Positions 1 to 7,948 of a DNA stretch of 64,000 nucleotides are shown here, piece by piece. The notes under the pieces are model-generated. The model saw nothing but the letters and a program-made list of their open reading frames with translations, searched no databases and was not told where the DNA came from. The stretch comes from Saprospiraceae bacterium (GTDB taxonomy: Bacteria > Bacteroidota > Bacteroidia > Chitinophagales > Saprospiraceae): contig JANWXM010000001.1 in the NCBI GenBank assembly GCA_025055285.1, forward strand, positions 248,001 through 312,000, written 5' to 3'. Within the stretch, counting starts at the first letter, position 1; every line of letters starts with the position of its first letter. Both the position numbers and the translations under genes were made by a program.

Positions 1-488
1 TCTAGACGGGCTAATACTCGAGCACTTTTGTCTGGTGAAAGTAATGCCTGATTGGAAAAAACAGCAAAAGGTTCGCCGTTTAGCCAAATTTCCGCATCTT
101 TTTCTTTTATTCGGTAAACAAATTCTCTATCAACAAGGCGTGCCACTACAATCTTCTGCTTCCCCCATTGTCGGGTAGCAAAGGCCACTACGGGTTCTTG
201 AAAGATGCTCATCAAATAACCCGAAGTTATCCCTCGAGGGCCACCTTTTTGGCGCGCCGGCTGTTGGTGAAGCGATAGCAGGGAAAACATCTCTTCGTCC
301 CAGGGCACTAACGCCGGTATCAATCCCTTTATGTGCTGGCGCAATTCCTCCAAGACTGTCTGAAAAGAAGCGCTACTCGGCGCGGGAAAACTCACGTCGC
401 TAAGCGCTCGCTTAAGCAAGTAGATTATCGCAGTGATGACAAAGGCCAGTGAAAGAGCAACTACTAGAAAGCTAAACAAAAAACGCAT
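1..488 (-). CDS. Hypothetical membrane-anchored protein, C-terminus cut by window edge
   Basis: An open frame runs from an ATG at 488 leftwards off the window, giving 162 complete codons without a stop. The protein starts MRFLFSFLVVALSLAF and has one hydrophobic segment at residues 3-24, then a soluble part beginning KRALSDVSFP. This suggests a single-pass inner-membrane or secreted protein. The frame is undisturbed, residue use is protein-like, and a gene on the same strand lies about 85 bp upstream. I recognise no family motif in the visible part, so no function is assigned. The real length is unknown. Confidence 0.7.
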   Translation of the reverse strand, partial: MRFLFSFLVVALSLAFVITAIIYLLKRALSDVSFPAPSSASFQTVLEELRQHIKGLIPALVPWDEEMFSLLSLHQQPARQKGGPRGITSGYLMSIFQEPVVAFATRQWGKQKIVVARLVDREFVYRIKEKDAEIWLNGEPFAVFSNQALLSPDKSARVLARL

Positions 489-572
489 AGTAGAACAAAT
501 TTCAGTCGACGTAAAGCCCTGGCAAGAGGGCGCGTACATTCCCAGTGGAAAATTAAGAAGGTTTTTTGAGCT

Positions 573-1256
573 TTAGGGAGCGAGGCATTTCTCTAAAAGT
601 TGAAGGTACTTCTTCACGTAAGAAGAAACGTCTTTTCGCCGATATTGCATGATCCAACGCGGGTGTGGAAGAGCGCTAATAGAATCGAAAAAACCGTGTT
701 CGGCATTCAACCGCTGAAAGATGCGAAAATTTTGTCCTTCTCCCAAGCACACGGCTGAATGGCGATATGCACCAAAGGCCATTTGCGTACGGATATTCCA
801 AAGAAGGAAAGGCTCCACTGCTTTAAGCAGCCGAGGATCATCGTAATAATTAACGTTAATGCCGCCGCGAACAAAGCCTAAAGGCGACAGCGCAGTGATG
901 TAGAAATAACGGCAAAAGTGACTTGGTCCTCCGAACGTTCGGATGACTTGCCAAATGAATTGTGCAGAGAGCTCTTGTCTTTTAGGAAAGGCATTGGGAA
1001 TGCCGCAATCGCTTTCTAGCCGGATAGGATCAGTGAAAGGCACACCCGTAATGCCAGCGCCAAAGCGACCAGGATTAATGCCGAATATGAACAATCGCGG
1101 GTGGTCATCGGCGTAGTATTTTTGATAAAAGAGTGTCATAACACGCAGCGTTTCAGCCTGTTGATAAGGATACAGCCATTCTATCCCGTCGGGAAGGGAG
1201 ATATTGGGTATAGATAGCTGTTGGCTGAAGGCAACTACGCGATCAGCAAAGGACAT
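573..1256 (-). CDS. SMUG2-type uracil-DNA glycosylase family protein
   Basis: The 227-aa protein carries the two active-site signatures of the uracil-DNA glycosylase superfamily in their SMUG form. Motif A is GINPGRFGAGITGVPFTDP at residues 59-77 and motif B is a loop with HPR at 198-200. Such enzymes remove uracil or related damaged bases from DNA in the cytoplasm and start base-excision repair. The length and the RFGAGITGVPFTDP segment match the SMUG2/DUF4918 group common in Bacteroidota. The ATG at 1256 is the natural start. The next gene upstream (1275-1925) lies on the same strand, 18 bp away, so co-transcription is possible. Exact substrate range is inferred from family, not seen. Confidence 0.85.
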   Translation of the reverse strand: MSFADRVVAFSQQLSIPNISLPDGIEWLYPYQQAETLRVMTLFYQKYYADDHPRLFIFGINPGRFGAGITGVPFTDPIRLESDCGIPNAFPKRQELSAQFIWQVIRTFGGPSHFCRYFYITALSPLGFVRGGINVNYYDDPRLLKAVEPFLLWNIRTQMAFGAYRHSAVCLGEGQNFRIFQRLNAEHGFFDSISALPHPRWIMQYRRKDVSSYVKKYLQLLEKCLAP

Positions 1257-1274
1257 TTGGCCGAAAACAGACTA

Positions 1275-1925
1275 TTACTTTTTCTTCCTGAAAGCACCTT
1301 CTTTCCAAGCTTTAAAAAATTCACTCCAAGCCAAGGGGCTAAAAATGTTCATCGGTGGTGTTTGACCAAAGTAGACGTACTCTCGTGCTTGCCGGCGCAA
1401 GTAGAAGTTAGCGCTTTCACGCCCACCGTAGGGCACCATATTAGGGTTCCGGCGAGCCTCAGCAACATATTCATTCGCTACGTTTTCGGCTGCCATGCGT
1501 TGTAACTCGGGGGTCACATCCATTTTGAGAAACTCTATCTTAAAATGCTCGCGCGAGGGCCATGGAAAAATAACCACTTCAGGCAGGGTGAGGGTATCCT
1601 GTGCCATGATTTGCACTACCGAATACCGGTCTTGCGTCAACGTGTCGGGTATACGTCGCGTTACCGTCTCTAAGCCAATGCAGCTGAAGCGAATGAGGTC
1701 TCCCTTTTCTACGACAATTGTAAAAAACCCTCGATGGTCGGAATACGTGCCGCGTCGTTTTTCGGGCAGCGAGATGGTAGCATAGGGCACTGGCACCATG
1801 TTGCCGTCTAAATTCGTTACTACCAGCCCTGAAAACTGAATCAACTTATTATTAGAAGATGGAGTAGTCTGCGCTCTAAGCAATAGGGCTGAAAGACAGA
1901 ACAAGACAAAAAGCAGGATACGCAT
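1275..1925 (-). CDS. Secreted CarboxypepD_reg-like domain protein
   Basis: The 216-aa protein opens with a signal peptide (MRILLFVLFCLSALLLRAQ). It continues with a beta-sandwich of the carboxypeptidase-regulatory-like type at about residues 28-115: FSGLVVTN, the PVPYATISL step, GTYSDHRGFFTIVV, then FSCIGLETVTRRI. This domain is normally the N-terminal plug extension of TonB-dependent receptors, but here it stands alone with a basic tail ending FRKKK. Free-standing versions are frequent in Bacteroidota; their role is unknown, probably periplasmic or outer-membrane associated. A -7-like element lies about 134 bp upstream. Confidence 0.75.
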   Translation of the reverse strand: MRILLFVLFCLSALLLRAQTTPSSNNKLIQFSGLVVTNLDGNMVPVPYATISLPEKRRGTYSDHRGFFTIVVEKGDLIRFSCIGLETVTRRIPDTLTQDRYSVVQIMAQDTLTLPEVVIFPWPSREHFKIEFLKMDVTPELQRMAAENVANEYVAEARRNPNMVPYGGRESANFYLRRQAREYVYFGQTPPMNIFSPLAWSEFFKAWKEGAFRKKK

Positions 1926-2058
1926 AATCTAGACTGATATGACAAAAGAGAAATCTAAATAATGGTGCAGCACCTTTTTACACCTTTTAACTTATTTTGA
2001 CGAAAATGTTGAAATGGCGGTTGTTTGTCCTTTTTGTCGGAGCCTTCTTCTAACGTTG

Positions 2059-2066
2059 CAAAAGTA
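2059..2066 (-). promoter_or_regulatory. Candidate -7 element (TACTTTTG) upstream of the 1275-1925 gene
   Basis: Reading the minus strand, TACTTTTG matches the Bacteroidota -7 consensus TAnnTTTG and faces the gene starting at 1925. I see no TTG at the expected -33 spacing, so this is a half-site only. Confidence 0.35.
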
Positions 2067-2215
2067 AAAGGGTAACGCAGACCTTTGCGATTTGTTTGAT
2101 GGCCAAAGCCGTAAAGCCTTCAAAATGCTTGGAAAATGTTTCTTTTGTGCAGCATTCCTTGTGAAGGGCTCAATTGCTTTATGAGGGTGTGTTTTATCAA
2201 TTTAATTAATGTTGG

Positions 2216-3415
2216 TTAACTTACTTCTTGGCAAGCGAACAGGAGGTGTTTCGCTAAGCGAGTGCGGTCGAAATGTGTTTTGCAGAAAATGCGTGCCCGG
2301 CGCCCCATATGGACAAGTTGACTTCCCTGTTCCATACAAAAACGCATAGCTTCTGCAAAGGCTGTTGGATGATCGGCCACTAATACCTCATGACCGTGGC
2401 GAGCAGGAATACCCTCCAAGCCAACGGAAGTACTAATGACAACGCGGCCAAGGGCCATGGCTTCCACAATCTTTGCGCGCATACCGCCTCCAGCAAGTAA
2501 GGGCACTACTACGATAGGGTATGCGTTAAGGAAAGCAACGGCATCTGGCACCTCTCCATGAACATGCACTCGCGGCATGCGGAGGGTAGACACCCAAGAG
2601 GGAGGATTTCGCCCGGCAATGTGAAAGGTAATTTCCGGAAAGGCAGGCGCTAAAAGTGGACTCCAAATGCGCTGTAAAAACCACTTCAAACCTTCGATAT
2701 TCGGCATCCAGTCCAAGGAACCGATGAAACATAACTTCATAGGCCCGTGAAATGGACGCTCGTCAGGCACATAAGCAGCAGCATCCACTCCGATGGGCAC
2801 GACGACGGCGGGTCTTTTCAACCCCCAGCTTCGAAAAGTGCAGACATCGCGCTCGCTGATGCCAGCAAGCAAATCTCCGTCGTTGATGTGTTGTTGCTCG
2901 AAGCGCTTTAAGCGCTGGGCTTGTAACTGCAAATATTGGCGCTTTACAACGGGGCTATGAGCAGCTACTCTTTCCCAAATCTCGCTCTCCACGTTATGCG
3001 TGCGCAGGACCAAACGCGCCCGACTATATTGTCGGACAATAGGTGCAAAGGGCGTCAAGTAAATCGTTTCCATCAGTATGATGTCGAACGTTTCTTGGAG
3101 CAAAGTTTCGGCCAATTTGCGGGCAAAAGTCTCGCTGTAGAATCGCTCAACATGGTAGGGACGCGTAGAGAACAGATTGCAAAAGGCAGTTTGCAAACGA
3201 ATGCGGTTATCTACTTCTACTGTCCACACGCGTTCATAGTGTTGCAAGGCGGGCGGGATATCTTTTCCAGCATACCAGTGGCGGCGCGTATTCATGGCTA
3301 AAAGTGATATTGAAGCGCCCAATTGGCAAAGCGCTTGCGAGAGTTGGACGATAGCTATGCTTTCGCCGTCTTTCAGAGGATAGGGATACTTCTTACACAG
3401 CTGAAGAATTTTCAC
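2216..3415 (-). CDS. Glycosyltransferase family 4 (GT-B fold)
   Basis: A GT4-type sugar transferase of about 399 aa that probably adds a nucleotide-sugar donor residue to a lipid-linked or surface glycan in the cytoplasm. The N-terminal acceptor half begins KILQLCKKYPYPLKDGESIA. The C-terminal donor half has KLCFIGSLDWMPNIEGLKWF, then ITFHIAGRNPP and the VVVPLLAGGGMRAKIVEAMALGRV donor-binding region with its conserved Glu. An ATG at 3484 would add 23 residues, but family members normally begin at the MKILQL position, so the GTG at 3415 is preferred. It is divergent from lolD and stands alone; acceptor and donor are unknown. Confidence 0.85.
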   Translation of the reverse strand: MKILQLCKKYPYPLKDGESIAIVQLSQALCQLGASISLLAMNTRRHWYAGKDIPPALQHYERVWTVEVDNRIRLQTAFCNLFSTRPYHVERFYSETFARKLAETLLQETFDIILMETIYLTPFAPIVRQYSRARLVLRTHNVESEIWERVAAHSPVVKRQYLQLQAQRLKRFEQQHINDGDLLAGISERDVCTFRSWGLKRPAVVVPIGVDAAAYVPDERPFHGPMKLCFIGSLDWMPNIEGLKWFLQRIWSPLLAPAFPEITFHIAGRNPPSWVSTLRMPRVHVHGEVPDAVAFLNAYPIVVVPLLAGGGMRAKIVEAMALGRVVISTSVGLEGIPARHGHEVLVADHPTAFAEAMRFCMEQGSQLVHMGRRARIFCKTHFDRTRLAKHLLFACQEVS

Positions 3416-3491
3416 AAAACGAACGTTTAGATATGGAGAACCTATTTGCGAGGCAGAATCCTTCCCGAAAAACGAGAGGGGCACTCCGTGC

Positions 3492-3499
3492 TATCTTTG
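3492..3499 (+). promoter_or_regulatory. Candidate -7 element (TATCTTTG) for lolD
   Basis: TATCTTTG fits the Bacteroidota -7 consensus TAnnTTTG and would place transcription start near 3505, about 33 nt before the lolD ATG. No clear -33 TTG is visible. Confidence 0.5.
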
Positions 3500-3537
3500 C
3501 CCGCATCCTTCGATGAAAAAAGGTCGATTGACTCCGC

Positions 3538-4197
3538 ATGGTCTTAGAAGCAAAGAATATCCACAAATCTTTTGGCCAGCTCCATATTCTCAAGGGTATA
3601 GATTTAGCTGTAGCGCGCGGCGAGATTGTAAGCATTGTTGGCAAGTCTGGCTCGGGCAAAAGTACGCTTTTACATATCCTCGGCACTTTAGATCGAGCCG
3701 ATCGCGGTGAGGTATATATCTGCCAAACGAATATAGAACGACTATCTTCTGCTCAATTGGCCGCTTTTCGAAATCGACACATCGGGTTCGTCTTTCAGTT
3801 TCATCATCTGCTTCCCGAGTTTACAGCTTTAGAGAATGTATGTCTGCCAGCGCTTATTCAAAATAAGCCTATACACGATGCTCGACAACGCGCTACAGAG
3901 CTGCTTACCTATTTTGGTTTAAGCGAGCGTTTACACCACAAGCCTGCTGAACTTAGCGGTGGAGAGCAGCAACGGGTTGCCGTCGCCCGAGCACTGATGA
4001 ATCAGCCAGATATTGTTTTTGCCGATGAGCCTACCGGCAACTTGGACAGTGCGGCCTCAGCCGATTTACATCGTCTTATCCAACAACTACGCCGCGACTA
4101 CGGCCAAACCTTCATCATCGTCACGCATAACTATGAACTTGCCGAATTATCTGACCGTTGTTTGGAAATGCGCGACGGAATACTCGTTCAGCTGTAA
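3538..4197 (+). CDS. lolD: ABC transporter ATP-binding protein, LolD type
   Basis: The 219-aa ATPase has Walker A GKSGSGKST (residues 35-43), the signature LSGGEQQR and Walker B IVFADEPTGNLD. It also has the FQFHHLLPEFTALENV segment typical of LolD, the ATPase of the LolCDE machine that releases outer-membrane lipoproteins from the inner membrane. Length is normal for the family. It lacks a permease partner here: the next gene, 11 bp downstream, is a phosphatase. LolC/E must therefore be encoded elsewhere. MacB- or FtsE-like ATPases are the main alternatives, but the LLPEFTALENV stretch favours LolD. Confidence 0.85.
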   Translation: MVLEAKNIHKSFGQLHILKGIDLAVARGEIVSIVGKSGSGKSTLLHILGTLDRADRGEVYICQTNIERLSSAQLAAFRNRHIGFVFQFHHLLPEFTALENVCLPALIQNKPIHDARQRATELLTYFGLSERLHHKPAELSGGEQQRVAVARALMNQPDIVFADEPTGNLDSAASADLHRLIQQLRRDYGQTFIIVTHNYELAELSDRCLEMRDGILVQL

Positions 4198-4208
4198 GCA
4201 AAATTGCT

Positions 4209-5339
4209 ATGAAATTTCCTTTGCGTTACTTTTTTCTATCGGTTCAAATATCCTTACTGATGGCCTGCGCCGAGCGAGGAAAGCCGGCATCTAAAGTACC
4301 TACAACTCTAGTACAGCGCCCTAAAAACATCATTTTGTTAATTGGCGATGGCATGGCTACCCCGCAGGTGAGTGCGGCGGTCTATTGGCGTGGTGTAGGA
4401 CGATCAGTATGGGAGCGCTTCCCCGTTGTCGGGTTTCATCAAAGTCATGCCCTCGACGAACGAGTAACCGACTCTGCAGCTAGTGCCACTGCCTTTGCGT
4501 GTGGTCAGAAGACCAAGAATGGTGCTATCGGGCTAGTGCCGCCCGATACGCCATGCCGTACCATTCTGGAAGAGCTGTCCGACCGCGGCTGGGCTACCGG
4601 CATAGTGGTTACCTGTTCGGCCACGCATGCTACGCCTGCTAGCTTCATCGCTCATCAGGAGTTTCGCGCCTTCACCGACCATATCGCTGAGGACTACTTG
4701 AAAACACGCCTCGACTGTTTCATCGGTGGCGGCAAGGGCTTTTTCGACGACCGGTACGACCGGCGAAACTTGCTTGACTCGTTGCGCCAGCGCGGATATG
4801 TAATTCGCTTTGGTCTCAGCATGAACCGGCTGCCTTTAGATGGTTCAGCGCCCTTTTACTTGTTTACGGCACATCGCGAGCCGCCAGGTGCTCATGAGGG
4901 TCGGCGCTACTTGCCCTACGCTACTGCGCTTGCGTGCCAGTATTTACAAAAGCGCAGCCCAAAGGGCTTCTTTCTTATGGTCGAAGGCAGCCAAATTGAT
5001 TGGGCGCTTCACGCCAACGATGCTCGCTGGCTCAAGGCCGAGCTGCTCGACTTCGATGCCGCCGTAGCTGCAGCTCTTCGCTTCGCTCAACAGAACGGTG
5101 AAACGCTCGTCATCGCTACAGGCGACCATGAATGCGGCGGCATGAGTCTCAATCCTGCCAAAAAACCCAAGCAATTCGAGCCGGCCTTCACTTCGCGGCT
5201 CCACTCTGCAGCTATGGTACCTGTATTTGCATACGGCCCGCAAGCTAGCCTCTTCTCTGGTGTATACGATAATACCGACATCTACTTTAAAATGTGGGAA
5301 GCACTCGGAGAGAACCGGAGAGCCACAGGTGTGAAATAA
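4209..5339 (+). CDS. Alkaline phosphatase, predicted lipoprotein
   Basis: A 376-aa PhoA-superfamily phosphomonoesterase that hydrolyses phosphate esters outside the cytoplasm. It shows the first metal site NIILLIGDGMATPQ, the phosphorylated-serine motif VTDSAASATA, a second metal region EGSQIDWALHAND, and GDHECGGM. The N-terminus is a lipoprotein signal ending LLMAC, so the enzyme is likely anchored in the periplasm or on the outer membrane. I chose the ATG at 4209 because it starts this signal; a longer frame from 4158 would overlap lolD and spoil it. It follows lolD by 11 bp and is probably co-transcribed. No Pho-box was identified. Confidence 0.9.
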   Translation: MKFPLRYFFLSVQISLLMACAERGKPASKVPTTLVQRPKNIILLIGDGMATPQVSAAVYWRGVGRSVWERFPVVGFHQSHALDERVTDSAASATAFACGQKTKNGAIGLVPPDTPCRTILEELSDRGWATGIVVTCSATHATPASFIAHQEFRAFTDHIAEDYLKTRLDCFIGGGKGFFDDRYDRRNLLDSLRQRGYVIRFGLSMNRLPLDGSAPFYLFTAHREPPGAHEGRRYLPYATALACQYLQKRSPKGFFLMVEGSQIDWALHANDARWLKAELLDFDAAVAAALRFAQQNGETLVIATGDHECGGMSLNPAKKPKQFEPAFTSRLHSAAMVPVFAYGPQASLFSGVYDNTDIYFKMWEALGENRRATGVK

Positions 5340-5358
5340 GAAACCTAAAGTTTTGCCT

Positions 5359-6408
5359 ATGCTCGAATATCAGAATGCCCACTTGCGCCGCTTGGCCACT
5401 GCTTGGGTAGGGGCAAAATCCGCTAACGAAGGTGTTTATTTGCCCAGACAACTTCTCGTGCCTCCTCATGATGTCGTCCATGAGTGGCTATTGGGTGCTT
5501 TTTTGAAGCCTTTTGAGAAAGCCGCTGAGTTTTTCTACTTTCATCACGAAGAAGACGTTAGCCATCATCCGGTTTATCAGGTTTGTTATACCCTTTTTCA
5601 AAATTTAGAGGCTTTTCCTGAAGCTACAAAGCAGTTGGCTCAGCGGCTCTACGAGCATTCAGCTGACAGTCGGATGCGAGGTGGAGAGTTTTTGGTCATG
5701 TATTTTGAAGATCTTGCGCTAAATGGCGAATCTACGTCGGCAATTGGCTTGTGGAAAGTTCAAAGCCCTCAGCCGTTTCTTTACATCGAGCGATTTCCAG
5801 AGCAATATGCTCTGAGCATTCGAAGTGGCATCTCACCAGAAAAACCCGAGACTGCTGCGCTTATTTTTAACCTAGACGAGTTGGATGGCTATCGCATATG
5901 CGCTATAGATACCGTTTCCAAGCGCGATGAGCACTCCTTCTGGAAAGACAGTTTTTTAGGGCTACGCCCAGTAGAGGACCACTATTTTCAAACGCGTCAC
6001 CACATCGCACTCGCCAGCGAATTTATCCAACAGAAGTTGTCCCATCGTTTTGGCTTAGACCGAGCTGATCAGTTGGATGCTCTATATCGTTCTAGTCTTT
6101 ACTTTAAGGAAAATGAGCACTTTGACGCCGAACATTTCGCCCGAACGCTTTTCCCTCAAGAAGCTCAACAAGAGGCCTTTAAGGAACATCGCGAAACATA
6201 TGCCCGAGCCCATGCCATACCGCTCGAAGACCATTTTGATATTAGTAAGGCCGCTGTCAGAAAGGAGTTTAAAGTCCTTAAAAGCGTAATCAAGTTAGAC
6301 AAGAACTTTCACATCTACATTCATGGGCGCCGCGACCTCATTGAACGCGGATATGATGAAGTGCGTGGGAAGAAATACTACAAAGTGTATTTCGACGAAG
6401 AGGAGTAA
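5359..6408 (+). CDS. Nucleoid-associated protein, 37-kDa (NdpA/YejK-like)
   Basis: The 349-aa cytoplasmic protein resembles the 37-kDa nucleoid-associated family. It shows a mixed alpha/beta N-terminal half including RGGEFLVMYFEDL and AALIFNLDELDGYRI. A later section is FWKDSFLGLRPVEDHYFQT, and the basic C-terminus includes KNFHIYIHGRRDLIERGYDEVRGKKYYKVYF written here only in part: IYIHGRRDLIERG. Members bind chromosomal DNA, but their precise role is poorly known. The ATG at 5359 is preferred over a TTG two codons upstream. It sits 19 bp after the phosphatase gene and converges with the lipoprotein gene 6413-7504, only 4 bp apart. Confidence 0.75.
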   Translation: MLEYQNAHLRRLATAWVGAKSANEGVYLPRQLLVPPHDVVHEWLLGAFLKPFEKAAEFFYFHHEEDVSHHPVYQVCYTLFQNLEAFPEATKQLAQRLYEHSADSRMRGGEFLVMYFEDLALNGESTSAIGLWKVQSPQPFLYIERFPEQYALSIRSGISPEKPETAALIFNLDELDGYRICAIDTVSKRDEHSFWKDSFLGLRPVEDHYFQTRHHIALASEFIQQKLSHRFGLDRADQLDALYRSSLYFKENEHFDAEHFARTLFPQEAQQEAFKEHRETYARAHAIPLEDHFDISKAAVRKEFKVLKSVIKLDKNFHIYIHGRRDLIERGYDEVRGKKYYKVYFDEEE

Positions 6409-6412
6409 TTCC

Positions 6413-7504
6413 TTATTTCTTCTTGCGCAAGTAGCGGTTGATATGGTTTTCGCCATCAACGCGAGAAATTTCGAGTGTCTTGCTATCGGCCTTCAGAATG
6501 GTATAGCAAACTTCGTCCTGAGCGATAATTTTTAAACAAGGAGCGCCAATGGCAGGTGAGCAGCTCGGTGGGCATTGGGGAAAATACAGGCATCGGGCGG
6601 GAGGCTCTAGTTCCTCGCCGTTGTAAAGCTGGTAAATACGGCCGTCTTTGATGCGAATAAGGGTTTTTGGATCGTTAGCCGATATCCAGTCACCTTCTAA
6701 CAAAGCGGCTCTTCTAGCCTCACTAGCATCTAGGAAAGGGTCCTTGTAGCTTTGGCGCGCATATACGCCGTCGGTCATTGCACTTGACTCCCAGCCCAAT
6801 GCAACAGCGTTGCCCTTTTCGGTAATAACCTCAACATCGTCGCCAAGCCAGCGCATAAGTAGTACGTATTCATTACCAGAAGTATGTTGTACGTAGCGAG
6901 CTTCGTTTCTGGAAATAAGAGTGGCTTCTCCACGGATTCCTTCTTGATGGCGCGATGAAGTTTTCCCTGAGAAGGTAAGCCGAAAGTGTAGGGTATTCTC
7001 CTCTGTTTCGCGTACGGCCAACGTGCTCACACCAGCCTGACCCTTGTCAAAAGTATAGGTACCTGTGAAAACCACTTCGTGGTTGGATAGGGGTACTTCG
7101 GTCATTTCCTCCTCCATGAAAACGACAGACTCTAGCACCTCTATTACTGCGCGCGCTGCCTCTCCAATGACTGCATCTTGCGCATATGGCTGAGCGGCCT
7201 TGAGCACTTCGTCGCGCCAAGCGAGGCGCTCTTCGTATGTGCCTACTGATGGATTGGTGATGGCACTGTCGCGCAGTAGCTGGAGCCATTTTGCAAAGTG
7301 TTGATCACCAACCTTTTGTGAACGCGAGAAATCCTCCAACAGCTTCTGTGGATTCTTGCAGAAGGCGTCTCTAACAGCAAGCGCTTCCGATAAGCAGTTA
7401 GCAGAGGAACAAGCCTTAAATGCCTTCCAAACGGGTGTCTCTGAGGGCTGGCAGCTCAGGAGCGCTGTAGACACGAGAAGCGTTGCGAAGAATAGACGAG
7501 TCAT
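6413..7504 (-). CDS. Hypothetical lipoprotein
   Basis: The 363-aa protein starts with a signal peptide ending in a lipobox (TALLSC, Cys18), so it should be lipidated and exported. The N-terminal third is helical (LSEALAVRDAF, KLLEDFSRSQ). The rest looks like a beta-rich module with FTGTYTFDKGQAG and NTLHFRLTFSG, and a C-terminal segment starting DGRIYQLYNGEE that contains CLYFPQCPPSC. The cluster of four cysteines at about 308-321 could form disulfides. I do not recognise a defined family. A -7-like element lies about 75 bp upstream on the same strand. Confidence 0.7.
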   Translation of the reverse strand: MTRLFFATLLVSTALLSCQPSETPVWKAFKACSSANCLSEALAVRDAFCKNPQKLLEDFSRSQKVGDQHFAKWLQLLRDSAITNPSVGTYEERLAWRDEVLKAAQPYAQDAVIGEAARAVIEVLESVVFMEEEMTEVPLSNHEVVFTGTYTFDKGQAGVSTLAVRETEENTLHFRLTFSGKTSSRHQEGIRGEATLISRNEARYVQHTSGNEYVLLMRWLGDDVEVITEKGNAVALGWESSAMTDGVYARQSYKDPFLDASEARRAALLEGDWISANDPKTLIRIKDGRIYQLYNGEELEPPARCLYFPQCPPSCSPAIGAPCLKIIAQDEVCYTILKADSKTLEISRVDGENHINRYLRKKK

Positions 7505-7578
7505 ATCGGCGTTTTGAAATAAAGAAAAATGAAGGAAAAAATTGCATTCCAGGAAACCCTTTGCTTGGGAAGATGCGA

Positions 7579-7586
7579 CAAAAGTA
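7579..7586 (-). promoter_or_regulatory. Candidate -7 element (TACTTTTG) for the 6413-7504 lipoprotein gene
   Basis: On the minus strand TACTTTTG fits TAnnTTTG and lies about 75 bp upstream of the ATG at 7504. No -33 TTG at suitable spacing is visible. Confidence 0.4.
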
Positions 7587-7632
7587 GTGTAGAAGCTTTC
7601 CGCACTGAGACACGCTAACTTGAGATTGTATC

Positions 7633-7640
7633 TATCTTTG
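7633..7640 (+). promoter_or_regulatory. Candidate -7 element (TATCTTTG) immediately before the 7645 ATG
   Basis: TATCTTTG ends 4 bp before the ATG. If it is a promoter, the transcript would start at or beside the start codon, making the message leaderless. The -33 element is not evident. Confidence 0.45.
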
Positions 7641-7644
7641 TCCC

Positions 7645-7944
7645 ATGTACACCCTTTTAGTTAGCATTATCATAGGGTTGTTTGTAGCGATGCTGTTTGT
7701 CAACATCTATTTTCGCGCGAGGGTGTTGAAATCGTACGGGGTACTTGTACGCCATCGCGTACAGTTCGATGCTGTCCATATTTTTAACCGGCGTCGACTA
7801 GAGGAGGAAGTTTTGCCGCGCTATCCGCATTGTCGTCAAGAGATTGAAGACTTCATTCGCCACATTCATTACACCATTCGCATCGCTACAGTGCTTATTG
7901 TGCTTATAACAGCGTTTGGTGCTGTGTTGATGTATTACCGGTGA
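7645..7944 (+). CDS. Small two-TM membrane protein of unknown function
   Basis: The 99-aa protein has hydrophobic segments at about residues 3-22 and 77-97. A basic, charged stretch lies between them (RARVLKSYGVLVRHRVQF, RRRLEEEVLPRYPHCRQEIEDF). A two-TM topology with the charged loop in the cytoplasm is likely. It lies 4 bp upstream of the Gfo/Idh/MocA gene and is presumably co-transcribed with it. No family is recognised. Confidence 0.65.
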   Translation: MYTLLVSIIIGLFVAMLFVNIYFRARVLKSYGVLVRHRVQFDAVHIFNRRRLEEEVLPRYPHCRQEIEDFIRHIHYTIRIATVLIVLITAFGAVLMYYR

Positions 7945-7948
7945 CCTT

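Noticed and set aside
1221-1785. Plus-strand open frames 1221-1505 and 1495-1785
   Set aside because: They lie over the well-supported minus-strand CarboxypepD_reg-like gene and have no protein-like features.
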